Below are positions 15,922-24,994 of a stretch of DNA of 64,000 nt, piece by piece (the first letter of the stretch is position 1; each line of letters starts with the position of its first letter). Both the position numbers and the translations under genes were made by a program. The notes below the pieces were generated by a model, which was not told the origin of the DNA, searched no databases, and worked only from the letters and a program-made list of their open reading frames with translations. Source of the stretch: Ruminococcus sp. (GTDB lineage Bacteria > Bacillota > Clostridia > Oscillospirales > Ruminococcaceae); NCBI GenBank assembly GCA_017558505.1, contig JAFYUM010000042.1, forward strand, positions 81,057 through 145,056. Reading direction: 5' to 3'.

Positions 15922-17858
15922 TACTTCATTGACTCTCTTGTGAAGTCAAGAAGTCCGCCTGCAAGGATAATATCCTTTGTACGTCCTGAAAGCTCGCAGA
16001 GTACAGGAATTTCTGCACCATTTGTCTTGTTTACAACTGTAAGCTCGGACTTGCCCTCTGCAATATCCTTTCTTACGTCAGCAAGTACAAGTACATCACC
16101 TTCGTTAATCTTGTCGTAGTCAGCCTCGTTTACGAATGTAAGAGGAAGAATACCTGCATTTACAAGGTTTGCACGGTGAATACGTGCGAATGACTTAACG
16201 AGAACAGCCTTAACTCCGAGATAGAGAGGAGCAAGTGCAGCGTGTTCTCTTGATGAGCCCTGTCCGTAATTTGAACCGCCTACGATAATGCTCTTGCCAA
16301 GTTCCTTCGCTCTTGTGGGGAATGCCTCGTCGCATACAGCAAAGCAGTGCTGTGAAATAGCGGGAATATTTGAACGGAGAGGAAGAATCTTCGCACCAGC
16401 AGGCATAATGTGGTCAGTTGTAATATTATCGCCAACCTTGAGTGATACAGGTGCGTCAATTGTTTCAAGGAGAGGTGCTGTATCGGGATAAGGCTTGATG
16501 TTTGGTCCACGGAGGATTTCAACACTGTCCATTTCCTCAACAGGTGCAGGAGGAACAACCATATTGTCGTTGATTGTGAATTCCTCTGGGAGCTTGAACT
16601 CGGGCATTTCGCCAATTTCCATTGGATCTGTGAGGTAGCCTGTAATAGCGGAAATAGCTGCCATTTCGGGAGATACGAGATAAATCTGACCGTCCTTTGT
16701 TCCGGAACGTCCTTCGAAGTTTCTGTTGAATGTACGGAGGGAAATACCCTTTGAATTAGGTGACTGTCCCATACCAATACATGGACCGCAGGCACTTTCA
16801 AGGATTCTTGCACCAGCGTCAATAAGAGTTGCAAGAGCACCGTTTTCAGCCATCATATTGAGAACCTGCTTAGAGCCTGGAGCAATAGCAAGTGATACAT
16901 CGGGGTGAACTGTCTTGCCCTTTAAGATGTGAGCAACCTTGAGCATATCAAGGAGTGATGAGTTTGTGCATGAACCGATACATACCTGATCAATCTTGAG
17001 CTTGCCGATTTCCTCAACGCTCTTTACGTTGTCAGGTGAGTGAGGACAAGCAGCAAGTGGTACAAGCTCGCTGAGGTTGATGTTCAGTTCCTCGTCGTAT
17101 ACAGCATCTTCATCAGCTGAAAGGGGTACCCATACCTCCTCACGTTTCTGAGCCTTAAGGAACTGCTTTGTAATCTCATCAGATGGGAAAATTGAAGTTG
17201 TAGCACCAAGCTCTGCACCCATATTTGTGATAGTTGCACGCTCGGGAACAGAAAGAGTCTTAACACCCTCGCCTACGTACTCGATAACCTTGCCTACGCC
17301 GCCCTTAACAGACATTCTTCTGAGAACTTCAAGAATAACGTCCTTTGCAGCAACCCATGGACGAAGCTTTCCTGTAAGGTTAACCTTTACAACCTTAGGG
17401 CAAGTTATGTAGTATGCACCGCCGCCCATAGCAACAGCAACGTCAAGTCCGCCTGCACCGATAGCAATCATACCGATACCGCCGCCTGTGGGAGTATGGC
17501 TGTCAGAACCGATAAGTGTCTTGCCAGGGATACCGAATCTTTCAAGATGAACCTGATGACAGATACCGTTACCGGGACGTGAAAAATAAATGCCGTGCTT
17601 CTTTGCAACTGATCCGATAAAACGGTGGTCATCGGCATTTTCAAAACCACTCTGGAGAGTGTTGTGGTCGATATATGCAACTGAACGCTCTGTCTTTACT
17701 CTTGGTACGCCCATAGCCTCAAATTCAAGGTATGCCATTGTACCTGTAGCGTCCTGTGTAAGTGTCTGGTCAATCTTTATACCGATTTCCTGACCTTTTA
17801 CATACTCACCGTCAACGAGGTGAGCCTTCAAGATTTTTTCTGTAAGTGTTAAACCCAT
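15921..17858 (-). CDS. acnA: Aconitate hydratase
   Basis: 645 residues, the short monomeric form common in Clostridia. Cluster-binding cysteines are in CIGSCTNSS and CGPCIGMGQSPNS. Other landmarks are GSDSHTPTGGGIGM near residue 120 and GGSNYGQGSSREHAALAP in the swivel domain. It interconverts citrate and isocitrate. It is the first gene of an operon that ends with icd; citrate synthase is not in the window. AAAGGAA precedes the ATG, and a promoter lies at 17906-17934. Confidence 0.94.
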   Translation of the reverse strand: MGLTLTEKILKAHLVDGEYVKGQEIGIKIDQTLTQDATGTMAYLEFEAMGVPRVKTERSVAYIDHNTLQSGFENADDHRFIGSVAKKHGIYFSRPGNGICHQVHLERFGIPGKTLIGSDSHTPTGGGIGMIAIGAGGLDVAVAMGGGAYYITCPKVVKVNLTGKLRPWVAAKDVILEVLRRMSVKGGVGKVIEYVGEGVKTLSVPERATITNMGAELGATTSIFPSDEITKQFLKAQKREEVWVPLSADEDAVYDEELNINLSELVPLAACPHSPDNVKSVEEIGKLKIDQVCIGSCTNSSLLDMLKVAHILKGKTVHPDVSLAIAPGSKQVLNMMAENGALATLIDAGARILESACGPCIGMGQSPNSKGISLRTFNRNFEGRSGTKDGQIYLVSPEMAAISAITGYLTDPMEIGEMPEFKLPEEFTINDNMVVPPAPVEEMDSVEILRGPNIKPYPDTAPLLETIDAPVSLKVGDNITTDHIMPAGAKILPLRSNIPAISQHCFAVCDEAFPTRAKELGKSIIVGGSNYGQGSSREHAALAPLYLGVKAVLVKSFARIHRANLVNAGILPLTFVNEADYDKINEGDVLVLADVRKDIAEGKSELTVVNKTNGAEIPVLCELSGRTKDIILAGGLLDFTRESMK

Positions 17859-17905
17859 TTTTAATCATTCCTTTCCAGCGATTTTGACACCGCTATCCAC
17901 TTTAT

Positions 17906-17934
17906 ATTTTACACTATTTCGCCTACTTTGTCAA
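17906..17934 (-). promoter_or_regulatory. Promoter of the acnA-icd operon
   Basis: Minus-strand TTGACA (17929-17934), 17-base spacer, TAAAAT (17906-17911), about 50 bases before the acnA ATG. Confidence 0.7.
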
Positions 17935-18003
17935 GAAATAAACAATGTAAAATAAAGCTGTAAATTTCTTTTTGTTAGCTTAATATAACTGATGTAAAAA
18001 ACA

Positions 18004-18040
18004 AAGGCAATATCGCACAGAATATATGCGATATTGCCTT
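18004..18040 (-). terminator. Terminator after lysA
   Basis: A perfect 14-bp stem (AAGGCAATATCGCA with its complement) around a 9-base loop lies five bases after the lysA stop codon. The minus-strand tail is only moderately T-rich. The stem shares the AT-CGCA core seen in several other hairpins of the window. Confidence 0.65.
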
Positions 18041-18044
18041 AAAG

Positions 18045-19343
18045 TTATATATCATTACGGATAATATCATCAAGAGTCTGTCTTTTAACAGCAATTCTTG
18101 ATTCGCCGTTGTTCACAAAAACAAGCGCAGGTCTGCAAAGTCTGTTATAGTTTGAGGACATTGAGAAGTTATATGCACCTGTGGCGCATACAGCTATAAT
18201 ATCCCCCGATTCTGCGTGCTGTAAAGGCATATTCTCGCCGATAAGATCGCCGCTTTCACAGCATTTTCCTGCGATAGTAACTCTCTCTGAACGCTCCTCA
18301 GCCGCCTTATTTGCCACAATAGCCTCATATTCGGATTTATACAGGATATAGCGGGGATTATCCGCCATACCGCCGTCAACGGAAACATAAGTTCTGATGT
18401 CAGGGATTTCCTTTCTTGCACCCACGGTATACAGAGTAATTCCTGCACTTGCAGCAATTGATCTGCCAGGCTCGATGTAGATGAAAGGACGATTGATTCC
18501 AAGGCTTTCACATTCGGAAATAACTACCTGTGAAACCCTCTCCATAAATACGCCGAATGGCTGTGGATCGTGTTCTTCAAGGTATTTGATACCGAAGCCA
18601 CCGCCAAGATTAAGCCCCTGAATTTCGTAATTCAGCTCGTTTTTAATCTTTGAAATTAGTTCAAGCATAACCCTTGCAGCTTCCTCAAAAGGTGCAATGT
18701 CGAATATCTGTGAGCCGATATGGCAATGCAAACCGTAAAGTTCCACATTTTTGCAATTTATAGCCTCTTTTACAGCTTCAAATGCCTCACCCGTTTCAAG
18801 AGCAAAACCGAACTTGCTGTCAATCTGTCCTGTTTTTACGAAATCGTGGGTATGTGCGTCAATTCCAGGTTTGATACGGAACATAATATGTGGCTTCTTA
18901 CCCATTTTTCCTGCGATTTCAGAAAGTCTGTGAAGCTCGTTAATATTGTCGACAATAATGTGACCAACACCAACTTCAAGGGCATATTCAAGCTCCTCAT
19001 TTGTCTTGTTATTGCCGTGGAAGCCGATTTTTGATGTGTCAAATCCAGCCTTTACAGCAGTATAGAGTTCGCCAATTGATACAACGTCAAGACCAAGCCC
19101 TTCGCTTGATACTATACGGCACATTTCCATACAGGAAAGCGCCTTGCTTGCGTAGTGAACGCGTCCTTTTTCACCGTAGAATTTTCTGATATTTTCATTG
19201 AATTCACGGCAATTCTTACGCACAAGCTCCTCGTCCATAACGTAAAGGGGTGTACCGTAGGTTTTTGCCAGTTCTACGGTATCCACGCCGCCTATAGTGA
19301 GATTTCCGTTTTCGTTTATACTTAAATTTTCAGAAACAAACAT
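18045..19343 (-). CDS. lysA: Diaminopimelate decarboxylase
   Basis: 432 residues of the fold-III PLP decarboxylase family. The PLP lysine is in HYASKALSC, followed by GLHCHIGSQIFD, NLGGGFGIKY, IEPGRSIAA and the partner-subunit cysteine region GKCCESGDLIG. It converts meso-diaminopimelate to L-lysine in the cytoplasm. It is the last gene of the lon-engB-lysA unit, 33 bases after engB, and AAAGGAAG precedes the ATG. Confidence 0.95.
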   Translation of the reverse strand: MFVSENLSINENGNLTIGGVDTVELAKTYGTPLYVMDEELVRKNCREFNENIRKFYGEKGRVHYASKALSCMEMCRIVSSEGLGLDVVSIGELYTAVKAGFDTSKIGFHGNNKTNEELEYALEVGVGHIIVDNINELHRLSEIAGKMGKKPHIMFRIKPGIDAHTHDFVKTGQIDSKFGFALETGEAFEAVKEAINCKNVELYGLHCHIGSQIFDIAPFEEAARVMLELISKIKNELNYEIQGLNLGGGFGIKYLEEHDPQPFGVFMERVSQVVISECESLGINRPFIYIEPGRSIAASAGITLYTVGARKEIPDIRTYVSVDGGMADNPRYILYKSEYEAIVANKAAEERSERVTIAGKCCESGDLIGENMPLQHAESGDIIAVCATGAYNFSMSSNYNRLCRPALVFVNNGESRIAVKRQTLDDIIRNDI

Positions 19344-19376
19344 ATTTAATCTTCCTTTCGGACAGAGAACAATTTC

Positions 19377-19967
19377 TTATTCCTCCGTCACTTCTTCAAC
19401 AATTGCCCTCAATTCCTCAACACCTTCAAAAGTCATAGAGGAAAAGGGAATTACGTGCATATCCTCAAAGCATGGTATTTCAGTCTTGAATGCCTCCATA
19501 CGCTTTATACGCTCCATTTTTTTCAGCTTGTCAGCCTTTGTGAGAACGAGAATAAATGGCATTTCCGTATCAATGAGGAAATCAATCATCTTCAAATCGT
19601 CCTTTGTAGGAGCATGACGCATATCCACCAGCATAAATACTATGCGTATATCTCTTTCAGAGCTTAAATAACCGTCAATAAGTCCGGACCAGCGTTCTTT
19701 CTCCGATTTTGCAACCTTTGCATAACCATAACCGGGCAGGTCAACAAAGTATATATTTTCCAGACCATAGAAATTTATTGTAGCCGTTTTACCTGGAACA
19801 GAACTTACTCTTGCAAGATTTTTACGATTGAAAAGCTTATTGATAAGGGTGGATTTTCCCACGTTTGAATGACCTGCAAAGGCAATTTCAATTCTATCGC
19901 CCTGCGGTAACTGTGAATATGTACCGTAGGAGGCTACAAATTCCGCTTTATTATAATTCAGTTTCAT
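19377..19967 (-). CDS. engB: Ribosome-biogenesis GTPase EngB/YsxC
   Basis: 196 residues from the ATG at 19967, seven bases after GAGGAG; an ATG at 19982 overlapping the lon stop gives five more residues. GTPase motifs are G1 GHSNVGKS, G2 GKTATINF, G3 VDLPGYGYA and G4 TKAD. It acts in 50S subunit assembly. lon-engB is a common pairing in Firmicutes. Confidence 0.94.
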   Translation of the reverse strand: MKLNYNKAEFVASYGTYSQLPQGDRIEIAFAGHSNVGKSTLINKLFNRKNLARVSSVPGKTATINFYGLENIYFVDLPGYGYAKVAKSEKERWSGLIDGYLSSERDIRIVFMLVDMRHAPTKDDLKMIDFLIDTEMPFILVLTKADKLKKMERIKRMEAFKTEIPCFEDMHVIPFSSMTFEGVEELRAIVEEVTEE

Positions 19968-19978
19968 AGCCACTCTCC

Positions 19979-22318
19979 TCATATAATCGCATTGTCGAGA
20001 ACATCTGTGAGATTTTCTGCAAATACAAATTCAATATTATTCTTAACAGCTTCATCAATTTCTTCAAGGTCGGGTTTATTGGCAACAGGGATAATAACCT
20101 TTTTCATACCAAGCTTGTATGCTGCCATTGTCTTTTCACGGAGTCCGCCGATTGGAAGAACTTTTCCGTGAAGTGTTATTTCACCTGTCATAGCCACCTC
20201 AGAACGCACCATGCGCTCTGAAAGTGCTGATACAAGAGCTGTCGTAATTGTAACACCGGCAGAGGGACCGTCCTTTGGAACAGCACCCTCGGGAGCGTGA
20301 ATGTGTATATCCTTTTTAGTAAAAAAATCCTTGTCTATGCCATACTTTTCAGCAATGCTGCGAACATATGTAACGGCAATTCTTGCACTTTCCTTCATTA
20401 CATCTCCAAGTGAGCCTGTAATTTCAATTTTGCCTGTACCGTCAAGCACAAGGACTTCAAGGGGCATAACAGTTCCGCCTACAGCAGTCCATGCAAGGCC
20501 ATTTACAACTCCCACCTGATCTCTTTCGGATTTCAGGTCACGGGTATATTTATGTACACCAAGCCACTTTTCAATATCTTTCCCCTTAATATTGATACGC
20601 TTTGCAGTACCGTCGGCAATCTTCTTTGCAGCCTTTCTGCACAGTGAAGCAATTCGTCTTTCGAGAGTTCTTACGCCTGCTTCACTTGTATAATAAGCAA
20701 TAATGTCATCAACGGCATCGTCGCTGATTTTCAGCTGTGTGCCTTTGAGTCCGTGCTCCTTAAGCTGTTTGGGAATGAGATGATCTTTTGCAATGTGGAA
20801 TTTTTCCTCTGCGGTATAGCTTGGAAGCTCTATAAGCTCCATACGGTCAAGAAGCGGTGCAGGAATATTTCCAACATCGTTTGCAGTTGTTATAAATACC
20901 GCCTTACTTAAATCAAATGGTACTTCAATGAAGTGATCACGGAAAGCACAGTTCTGCTCACTGTCCAGAACCTCAAGCATAGCTGAAGAAGGATCGCCCT
21001 TAATATCGCTGCAAAGCTTGTCTATCTCATCAAGGAGAACCATAGGATCAGCAGTTCCTGCCTGCTCCATAGCGGCAATGATACGTCCGGGCATAGCACC
21101 TACATATGTCTTTCTATGACCTCTTATATCAGCCTCGTCACGGACTCCGCCGAGAGATACACGGACATATTTTCTTCCCATAGCCTTTGCAATAGAACGT
21201 GCAATTGACGTTTTACCTATTCCGGGAGGGCCTGCAAGACAAATAATCTGGCCCTTTATATCGGGATTAAGGGTATGTACCGCAAGAAATTCAAGTATGC
21301 GTTCCTTGACCTTTTTAAGTCCATAATGCTCATCGTCAAGAATAGCCGCAGCCTTATCCATTGATATTTTTGATTTTGTATACTTGCCCCATGGCAGTTC
21401 AAGAACTGTATCAAGGTAATTCTTGATTACAAATGCCTCCTGTGAAGCAGGCGGCAGCTTTGCAAGCCTGTCGGTTTCACGGAGCAGCTTATCACGACTT
21501 TTTTCATCAATTTTCAGCTTTATTACCTTTTCACGAAGCTCGTATACCTCATCTGCTTCGTCTTCTCCAAGCTGTTCCTGAATAACTCTCATCTGCTCAC
21601 GAAGATAGTATTCACGCTGTCCCTTGTCGATACTGTTTCTTGTCTGCTCGTTTATTTCGTTTTCAAGCTCAAGTATTTCCACTTCTGCGGCAAGAAAATG
21701 ACCGAGAAGCGTAAGCTTGTTTATTATATTGGTTTCCTCAAGAAGCTCCTGCTTGTCACGGTAATTGATATTTGAATTGAAGCATATTGACTCAAATACC
21801 TTTACAGGATCTGACTGTGACATAACCACAGAGAGCATTTCACGGGGCATTTTAGGAAAAAATGAAGTATATCGCTCAAAGATATTCTTCACGGTACGGA
21901 CAAGAGCCTCTGCCTCCGCTTCGCTGTATTTCACTCTTGAATAAGTGGGAACACGCTTGACATCAGCAATAAAAACGTCACCCTCATCCATAAGTGCAAC
22001 CATATGAGCTTTATAAACGCCCTCAACAAGAACCTTTACCACATTATCAGGCAATTTTAAAACCTGCTTTATTTCCGCAACAACACCGACGCTGTAAAGA
22101 TCTGCCATTACAGGTCTGTCAACATCTGTTTCTTTCTGTGCAACGAGAAAAATCTTTCCACTGCCCTTGACAGCTCTTTCTATGGCATTGATTGTCTTTT
22201 CTCTCGAAGCGTCAAAGTGCATAACCATTTTCGGATATGCAACAAGTCCTTTTAATGCAACAGTATAAAACGTATTGCATTTTTCTGTATTTTTACAACT
22301 TTTCGTTTTCTGTTCCAT
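19979..22318 (-). CDS. lon: ATP-dependent protease Lon
   Basis: 779 residues. It has an N-terminal substrate-binding domain, a coiled region around 190-290, an AAA+ domain with Walker A GPPGIGKTS and Walker B LLDEIDKL, and a C-terminal serine protease domain with catalytic Ser in PKDGPSAG and the Lys in GKVLPIGGLREK. It is a cytoplasmic quality-control protease. A GGAGAAGG site precedes the ATG. The 5' leader is about 185 bases and carries a terminal-inverted-repeat element. Confidence 0.96.
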   Translation of the reverse strand: MEQKTKSCKNTEKCNTFYTVALKGLVAYPKMVMHFDASREKTINAIERAVKGSGKIFLVAQKETDVDRPVMADLYSVGVVAEIKQVLKLPDNVVKVLVEGVYKAHMVALMDEGDVFIADVKRVPTYSRVKYSEAEAEALVRTVKNIFERYTSFFPKMPREMLSVVMSQSDPVKVFESICFNSNINYRDKQELLEETNIINKLTLLGHFLAAEVEILELENEINEQTRNSIDKGQREYYLREQMRVIQEQLGEDEADEVYELREKVIKLKIDEKSRDKLLRETDRLAKLPPASQEAFVIKNYLDTVLELPWGKYTKSKISMDKAAAILDDEHYGLKKVKERILEFLAVHTLNPDIKGQIICLAGPPGIGKTSIARSIAKAMGRKYVRVSLGGVRDEADIRGHRKTYVGAMPGRIIAAMEQAGTADPMVLLDEIDKLCSDIKGDPSSAMLEVLDSEQNCAFRDHFIEVPFDLSKAVFITTANDVGNIPAPLLDRMELIELPSYTAEEKFHIAKDHLIPKQLKEHGLKGTQLKISDDAVDDIIAYYTSEAGVRTLERRIASLCRKAAKKIADGTAKRINIKGKDIEKWLGVHKYTRDLKSERDQVGVVNGLAWTAVGGTVMPLEVLVLDGTGKIEITGSLGDVMKESARIAVTYVRSIAEKYGIDKDFFTKKDIHIHAPEGAVPKDGPSAGVTITTALVSALSERMVRSEVAMTGEITLHGKVLPIGGLREKTMAAYKLGMKKVIIPVANKPDLEEIDEAVKNNIEFVFAENLTDVLDNAII

Positions 22319-22350
22319 ATTTATCCTTCTCCAATTAATCAGTTATGAGG

Positions 22351-22430
22351 ACCTCTAAAAACCCGTCTGATCAAAGAAAAAGCAGATGACGTGCATAGCT
22401 ACTTTTTTCTCAAAAGAGGTTTTCAGAGGT
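22351..22430. repeat. Terminal-inverted-repeat (MITE-like) element, copy A
   Basis: ACCTCTAAAAACC (22351-22363) and GGTTTTCAGAGGT (22418-22430) pair at 12 of 13 positions. Inner arms AGAAAAAG and CTTTTTTCT also pair. It shares a 15-base identity (AAAGAAAAAGCAGAT) and TTTTTCTCAAAAG with the element at 57187-57334, but the core is different and short. It lies in the lon leader. A further small inverted repeat, TACCAAT/ATTGGTA, follows at 22438-22460. Confidence 0.65.
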
Positions 22431-22509
22431 TCCCTTATACCAATGTTTCAATGATTGGTATTAATCCATCCGAATTTACTTATACTTCTGTATCTTATAT
22501 TATACTATT

Positions 22510-22538
22510 ATTATACTATATTCTTATGAAAAAAGCAA
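22510..22538 (-). promoter_or_regulatory. Promoter of lon-engB-lysA
   Basis: Minus-strand TTGCTT (22533-22538), 17-base spacer, TATAAT (22510-22515). It is one of two promoters in the 330-base gap between lon and mtnN. Confidence 0.65.
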
Positions 22539-22587
22539 GTTCAGCAGCCAATAACTGCAAAAGTTATATTTTTTTGTCAGAAATATA

Positions 22588-22616
22588 TTGATTTTTTATA
22601 TTTAATATGCTATAAT
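22588..22616 (+). promoter_or_regulatory. Promoter of mtnN
   Basis: TTGATT (22588-22593), 17-base spacer, TATAAT (22611-22616), about 32 bases before the mtnN ATG, with AAAAGGAG as ribosome binding site. Confidence 0.75.
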
Positions 22617-22648
22617 ATATCTATATTGATAAAAGGAGTAAGAATAAA

Positions 22649-23326
22649 ATGAAGACAATTGCTATAATTGGTGCTATGCCATCAGAACTTGCGGATATAC
22701 GCACTATGCTGGGCGAGGCTGAAATAAAGCGTATTTCAGGTTTCGACTTCTACATAAACGAATACAAGGGAAACAAAATTGTAAATGCCTGCTGCGGTAT
22801 TGCAAAGGTAAACGCTGCTTTATGCACACAGGTAATGATTGACAATTTCACCCCTGACTATGTTATAAATGCAGGTGTTGCAGGCGGTATGAATACTTCT
22901 GTCAAGGTATGCGATATAGTTATATCAACAGAAGTTCTCCCCCACGACCTTGACCCTCACTTCCTTGCGGATTATCCGCCTTACTGTGCTGTTTTCAAGG
23001 CTGACGAAACCCTTATGAATACTGCTGAAAAGGTATGCGGTGAATTTTCCGTAAACAGCTTCCGAGGCCGTATCGTATCGGGCGAGCAGTTCATTTCCGA
23101 TAGTGCTGTAAAGAACGCAATACAGGAAAAATTCAATCCTCATGCCGTTGATATGGAAAGTGCCGCTGTAGGTCACGCCTGCTATCTCAATGAAATGCCC
23201 TTTGCAAGCATCCGATGTATTTCAGACAATGCCGACGACGAGGGTGCAATGTCATTTGATGAATTTGAAAAAATTGCTGCAAAGCGTGTGGCTGAAATCG
23301 TTCTGCGAATGACTGAAATTCTGTAA
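22649..23326 (+). CDS. mtnN: 5'-methylthioadenosine/S-adenosylhomocysteine nucleosidase
   Basis: 225 residues of the MTAN/Pfs family. It has IGAMPSEL at the start, VINAGVAGGM, the specificity motif VDMESAAVGHAC (Met-Glu contact ribose) and ISDNADDEG with the catalytic Asp. It cleaves adenine from MTA and SAH, recycling methyl-cycle by-products. A dockerin protein gene follows after 41 bases with its own ribosome binding site. Confidence 0.93.
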   Translation: MKTIAIIGAMPSELADIRTMLGEAEIKRISGFDFYINEYKGNKIVNACCGIAKVNAALCTQVMIDNFTPDYVINAGVAGGMNTSVKVCDIVISTEVLPHDLDPHFLADYPPYCAVFKADETLMNTAEKVCGEFSVNSFRGRIVSGEQFISDSAVKNAIQEKFNPHAVDMESAAVGHACYLNEMPFASIRCISDNADDEGAMSFDEFEKIAAKRVAEIVLRMTEIL

Positions 23327-23367
23327 ACAACTCCCATTAAAGGAGATAAAAAAAGGAGAAAATAATT

Positions 23368-24309
23368 ATGAAAAAATCACTTTCACTCTTATCCGCTGCT
23401 GTTCTTACTGCATCATGCCTGTCTTTCACAGACACAAATGCAAATGCTACTGATGCTGCTGCAAAATTCTATATGAAAGTGCCTGCTTCTGATACATATG
23501 GACTTAATGATACCAGAGATATGATATCTATTGATTCACTTGATGAAGACCTTACTATCACTGCACAGATTTTCTTCTCCAATCCTACAAACAGTGCCTG
23601 GAGCGTATCTCCCAAGTGGAATTCAGACAGTGAATATATCAAAATAACAAATGTGAATATCCCACTTGAAGAAGGAAATCTCAAAGAATATGCATATGCT
23701 GAAAAAGATGAGAACGGAAATCTCACAGTTGCAAGAAACGGATACGACTATTCCGTTAATAAAAATTATGGTTCCCACAACTTCACTGTAAGAAGCGCTG
23801 ACGGCAAGGCTCTCGTTCCCTATGGTGCTGAATCAGATTCATACGAGCTTCTCTCCTTTGATTTCACAATTGACGCAGATACTCCCGACGGCACATATGA
23901 AATTTTCTTCACGACAGACGAGGATAACAGTACAAGATGTGCTATGGACGCTACACAGAATCATATGATTTACAAGTTCCCCGATAATCCCCCTGTTGTT
24001 TCAGGACTTAAAATCGTTATCGGTGAGGGAAATGCAGTTTCCGATTATAATATCGGTGATATCAACCTCGACGGCAAGGTTGACTCCTCTGACGCTACAG
24101 AAGCATTGAGCGATTATGCAACTATGCAGACAGGCGGCGCTTCTTCACTTAACGACCAGCAGAAATTCAACGGTGACGTTAATTTCGACGGCTCTATAAG
24201 CTCTACTGATGCCTCTGATATCCTCAATTACTACGCATATGTTTCTACATCCGCAGGAACACCCAAGTCATTCCTTGAGTATTTTGAGAGAACTGTTCCC
24301 GAAAAGTAA
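23368..24309 (+). CDS. Secreted dockerin protein with a cohesin-like N-terminal domain
   Basis: 313 residues. A signal peptide is evident (MKKSLSLLSAAVLTASCLSF). The C-terminal 85 residues form a type I dockerin with two calcium-binding repeats, GDINLDGKVDSSDATEAL and GDVNFDGSISSTDASDIL. Between them, residues 30-215 are predicted beta-rich; SFDFTIDADTPDGTYEIFF resembles the late strands of cohesin domains. I see no catalytic motif. It could be an adaptor scaffoldin (one cohesin plus one dockerin) or a non-catalytic cargo. AAAGGAG boxes precede the ATG. A strong terminator follows. The cohesin call is weak. Confidence 0.75.
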   Translation: MKKSLSLLSAAVLTASCLSFTDTNANATDAAAKFYMKVPASDTYGLNDTRDMISIDSLDEDLTITAQIFFSNPTNSAWSVSPKWNSDSEYIKITNVNIPLEEGNLKEYAYAEKDENGNLTVARNGYDYSVNKNYGSHNFTVRSADGKALVPYGAESDSYELLSFDFTIDADTPDGTYEIFFTTDEDNSTRCAMDATQNHMIYKFPDNPPVVSGLKIVIGEGNAVSDYNIGDINLDGKVDSSDATEALSDYATMQTGGASSLNDQQKFNGDVNFDGSISSTDASDILNYYAYVSTSAGTPKSFLEYFERTVPEK

Positions 24310-24334
24310 TCGTAATTATACGAAAATCAAAAGT

Positions 24335-24367
24335 GGGGCGAGCAAAGGCTCGCCCCAAATCTTTTTT
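24335..24367 (+). terminator. Terminator after the dockerin gene
   Basis: A perfect 9-bp GC-rich stem GGGGCGAGC/GCTCGCCCC with loop AAAG, followed by AAATCTTTTTT. Confidence 0.9.
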
Positions 24368-24990
24368 CAGACAAGATTATTCTTTATTGCAAATACCGCA
24401 AGCTGTGTACGGTCTTTTAGTTTCAGCTTTTCCAGCAGCCTTGATATACTGTTGCGGACAGTTCCCTCCGCAAGAAAAAGCTGTGCCGCTATTTCCTTAT
24501 TGTCATATCCGTCGCATATCAGACGGAGAAATTCAACATCACGTTCGGTAAGATCAAAGTTTTTCGGAGTCTGCTTCGCAGGCTCTTTTTTTATAGCCTG
24601 AAAAACATTGTCGCAGAATACATTAATTCCACCTGCCACAGCCTTGATTGAGTTTATTACCTGACTGCTGTCCATTTCCTTGAGAATATACCCGTCTGCA
24701 CCGCTTGACATAGCCTTTTCAACAGTTTCCTTGTCGTCAAATGTGGTAAGCACAAGAACCTTCACGCCTTTCAGCTTGTCCTTTATCTGCCGTGTGCCAT
24801 AGCCGCCGTCAAAATCCGGCATACGCATATCCATAAGCACCACATCAGGTTCAAGACGCAGTGCAAGCTCATAGGCTTCCTTGCCATTGCCAGCTTCTCC
24901 TACCACCTTTATTTCGGGTTCTTCACTCAACACCGCCTTTAAACCCATACGAAGAACCGCCACATCATCTGCTATAAGTACCTTTATCAT
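24367..24990 (-). CDS. NarL/LuxR-family response regulator
   Basis: 207 residues. The receiver domain has the DD pair near the start (ADDVAVLRMG), the phosphoacceptor in VVLMDMRMPDFDG, and the Lys in ILKEMDSSQV. The C-terminal LuxR helix-turn-helix is LTERDVEFLRLICDGYDNKE followed by a VRNSISRLLEKL recognition helix. It lies four bases after the sensor kinase gene, so the two form a two-component system. The target is unknown. Confidence 0.9.
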   Translation of the reverse strand: MIKVLIADDVAVLRMGLKAVLSEEPEIKVVGEAGNGKEAYELALRLEPDVVLMDMRMPDFDGGYGTRQIKDKLKGVKVLVLTTFDDKETVEKAMSSGADGYILKEMDSSQVINSIKAVAGGINVFCDNVFQAIKKEPAKQTPKNFDLTERDVEFLRLICDGYDNKEIAAQLFLAEGTVRNSISRLLEKLKLKDRTQLAVFAIKNNLV

Positions 24991-24994
24991 ACAT

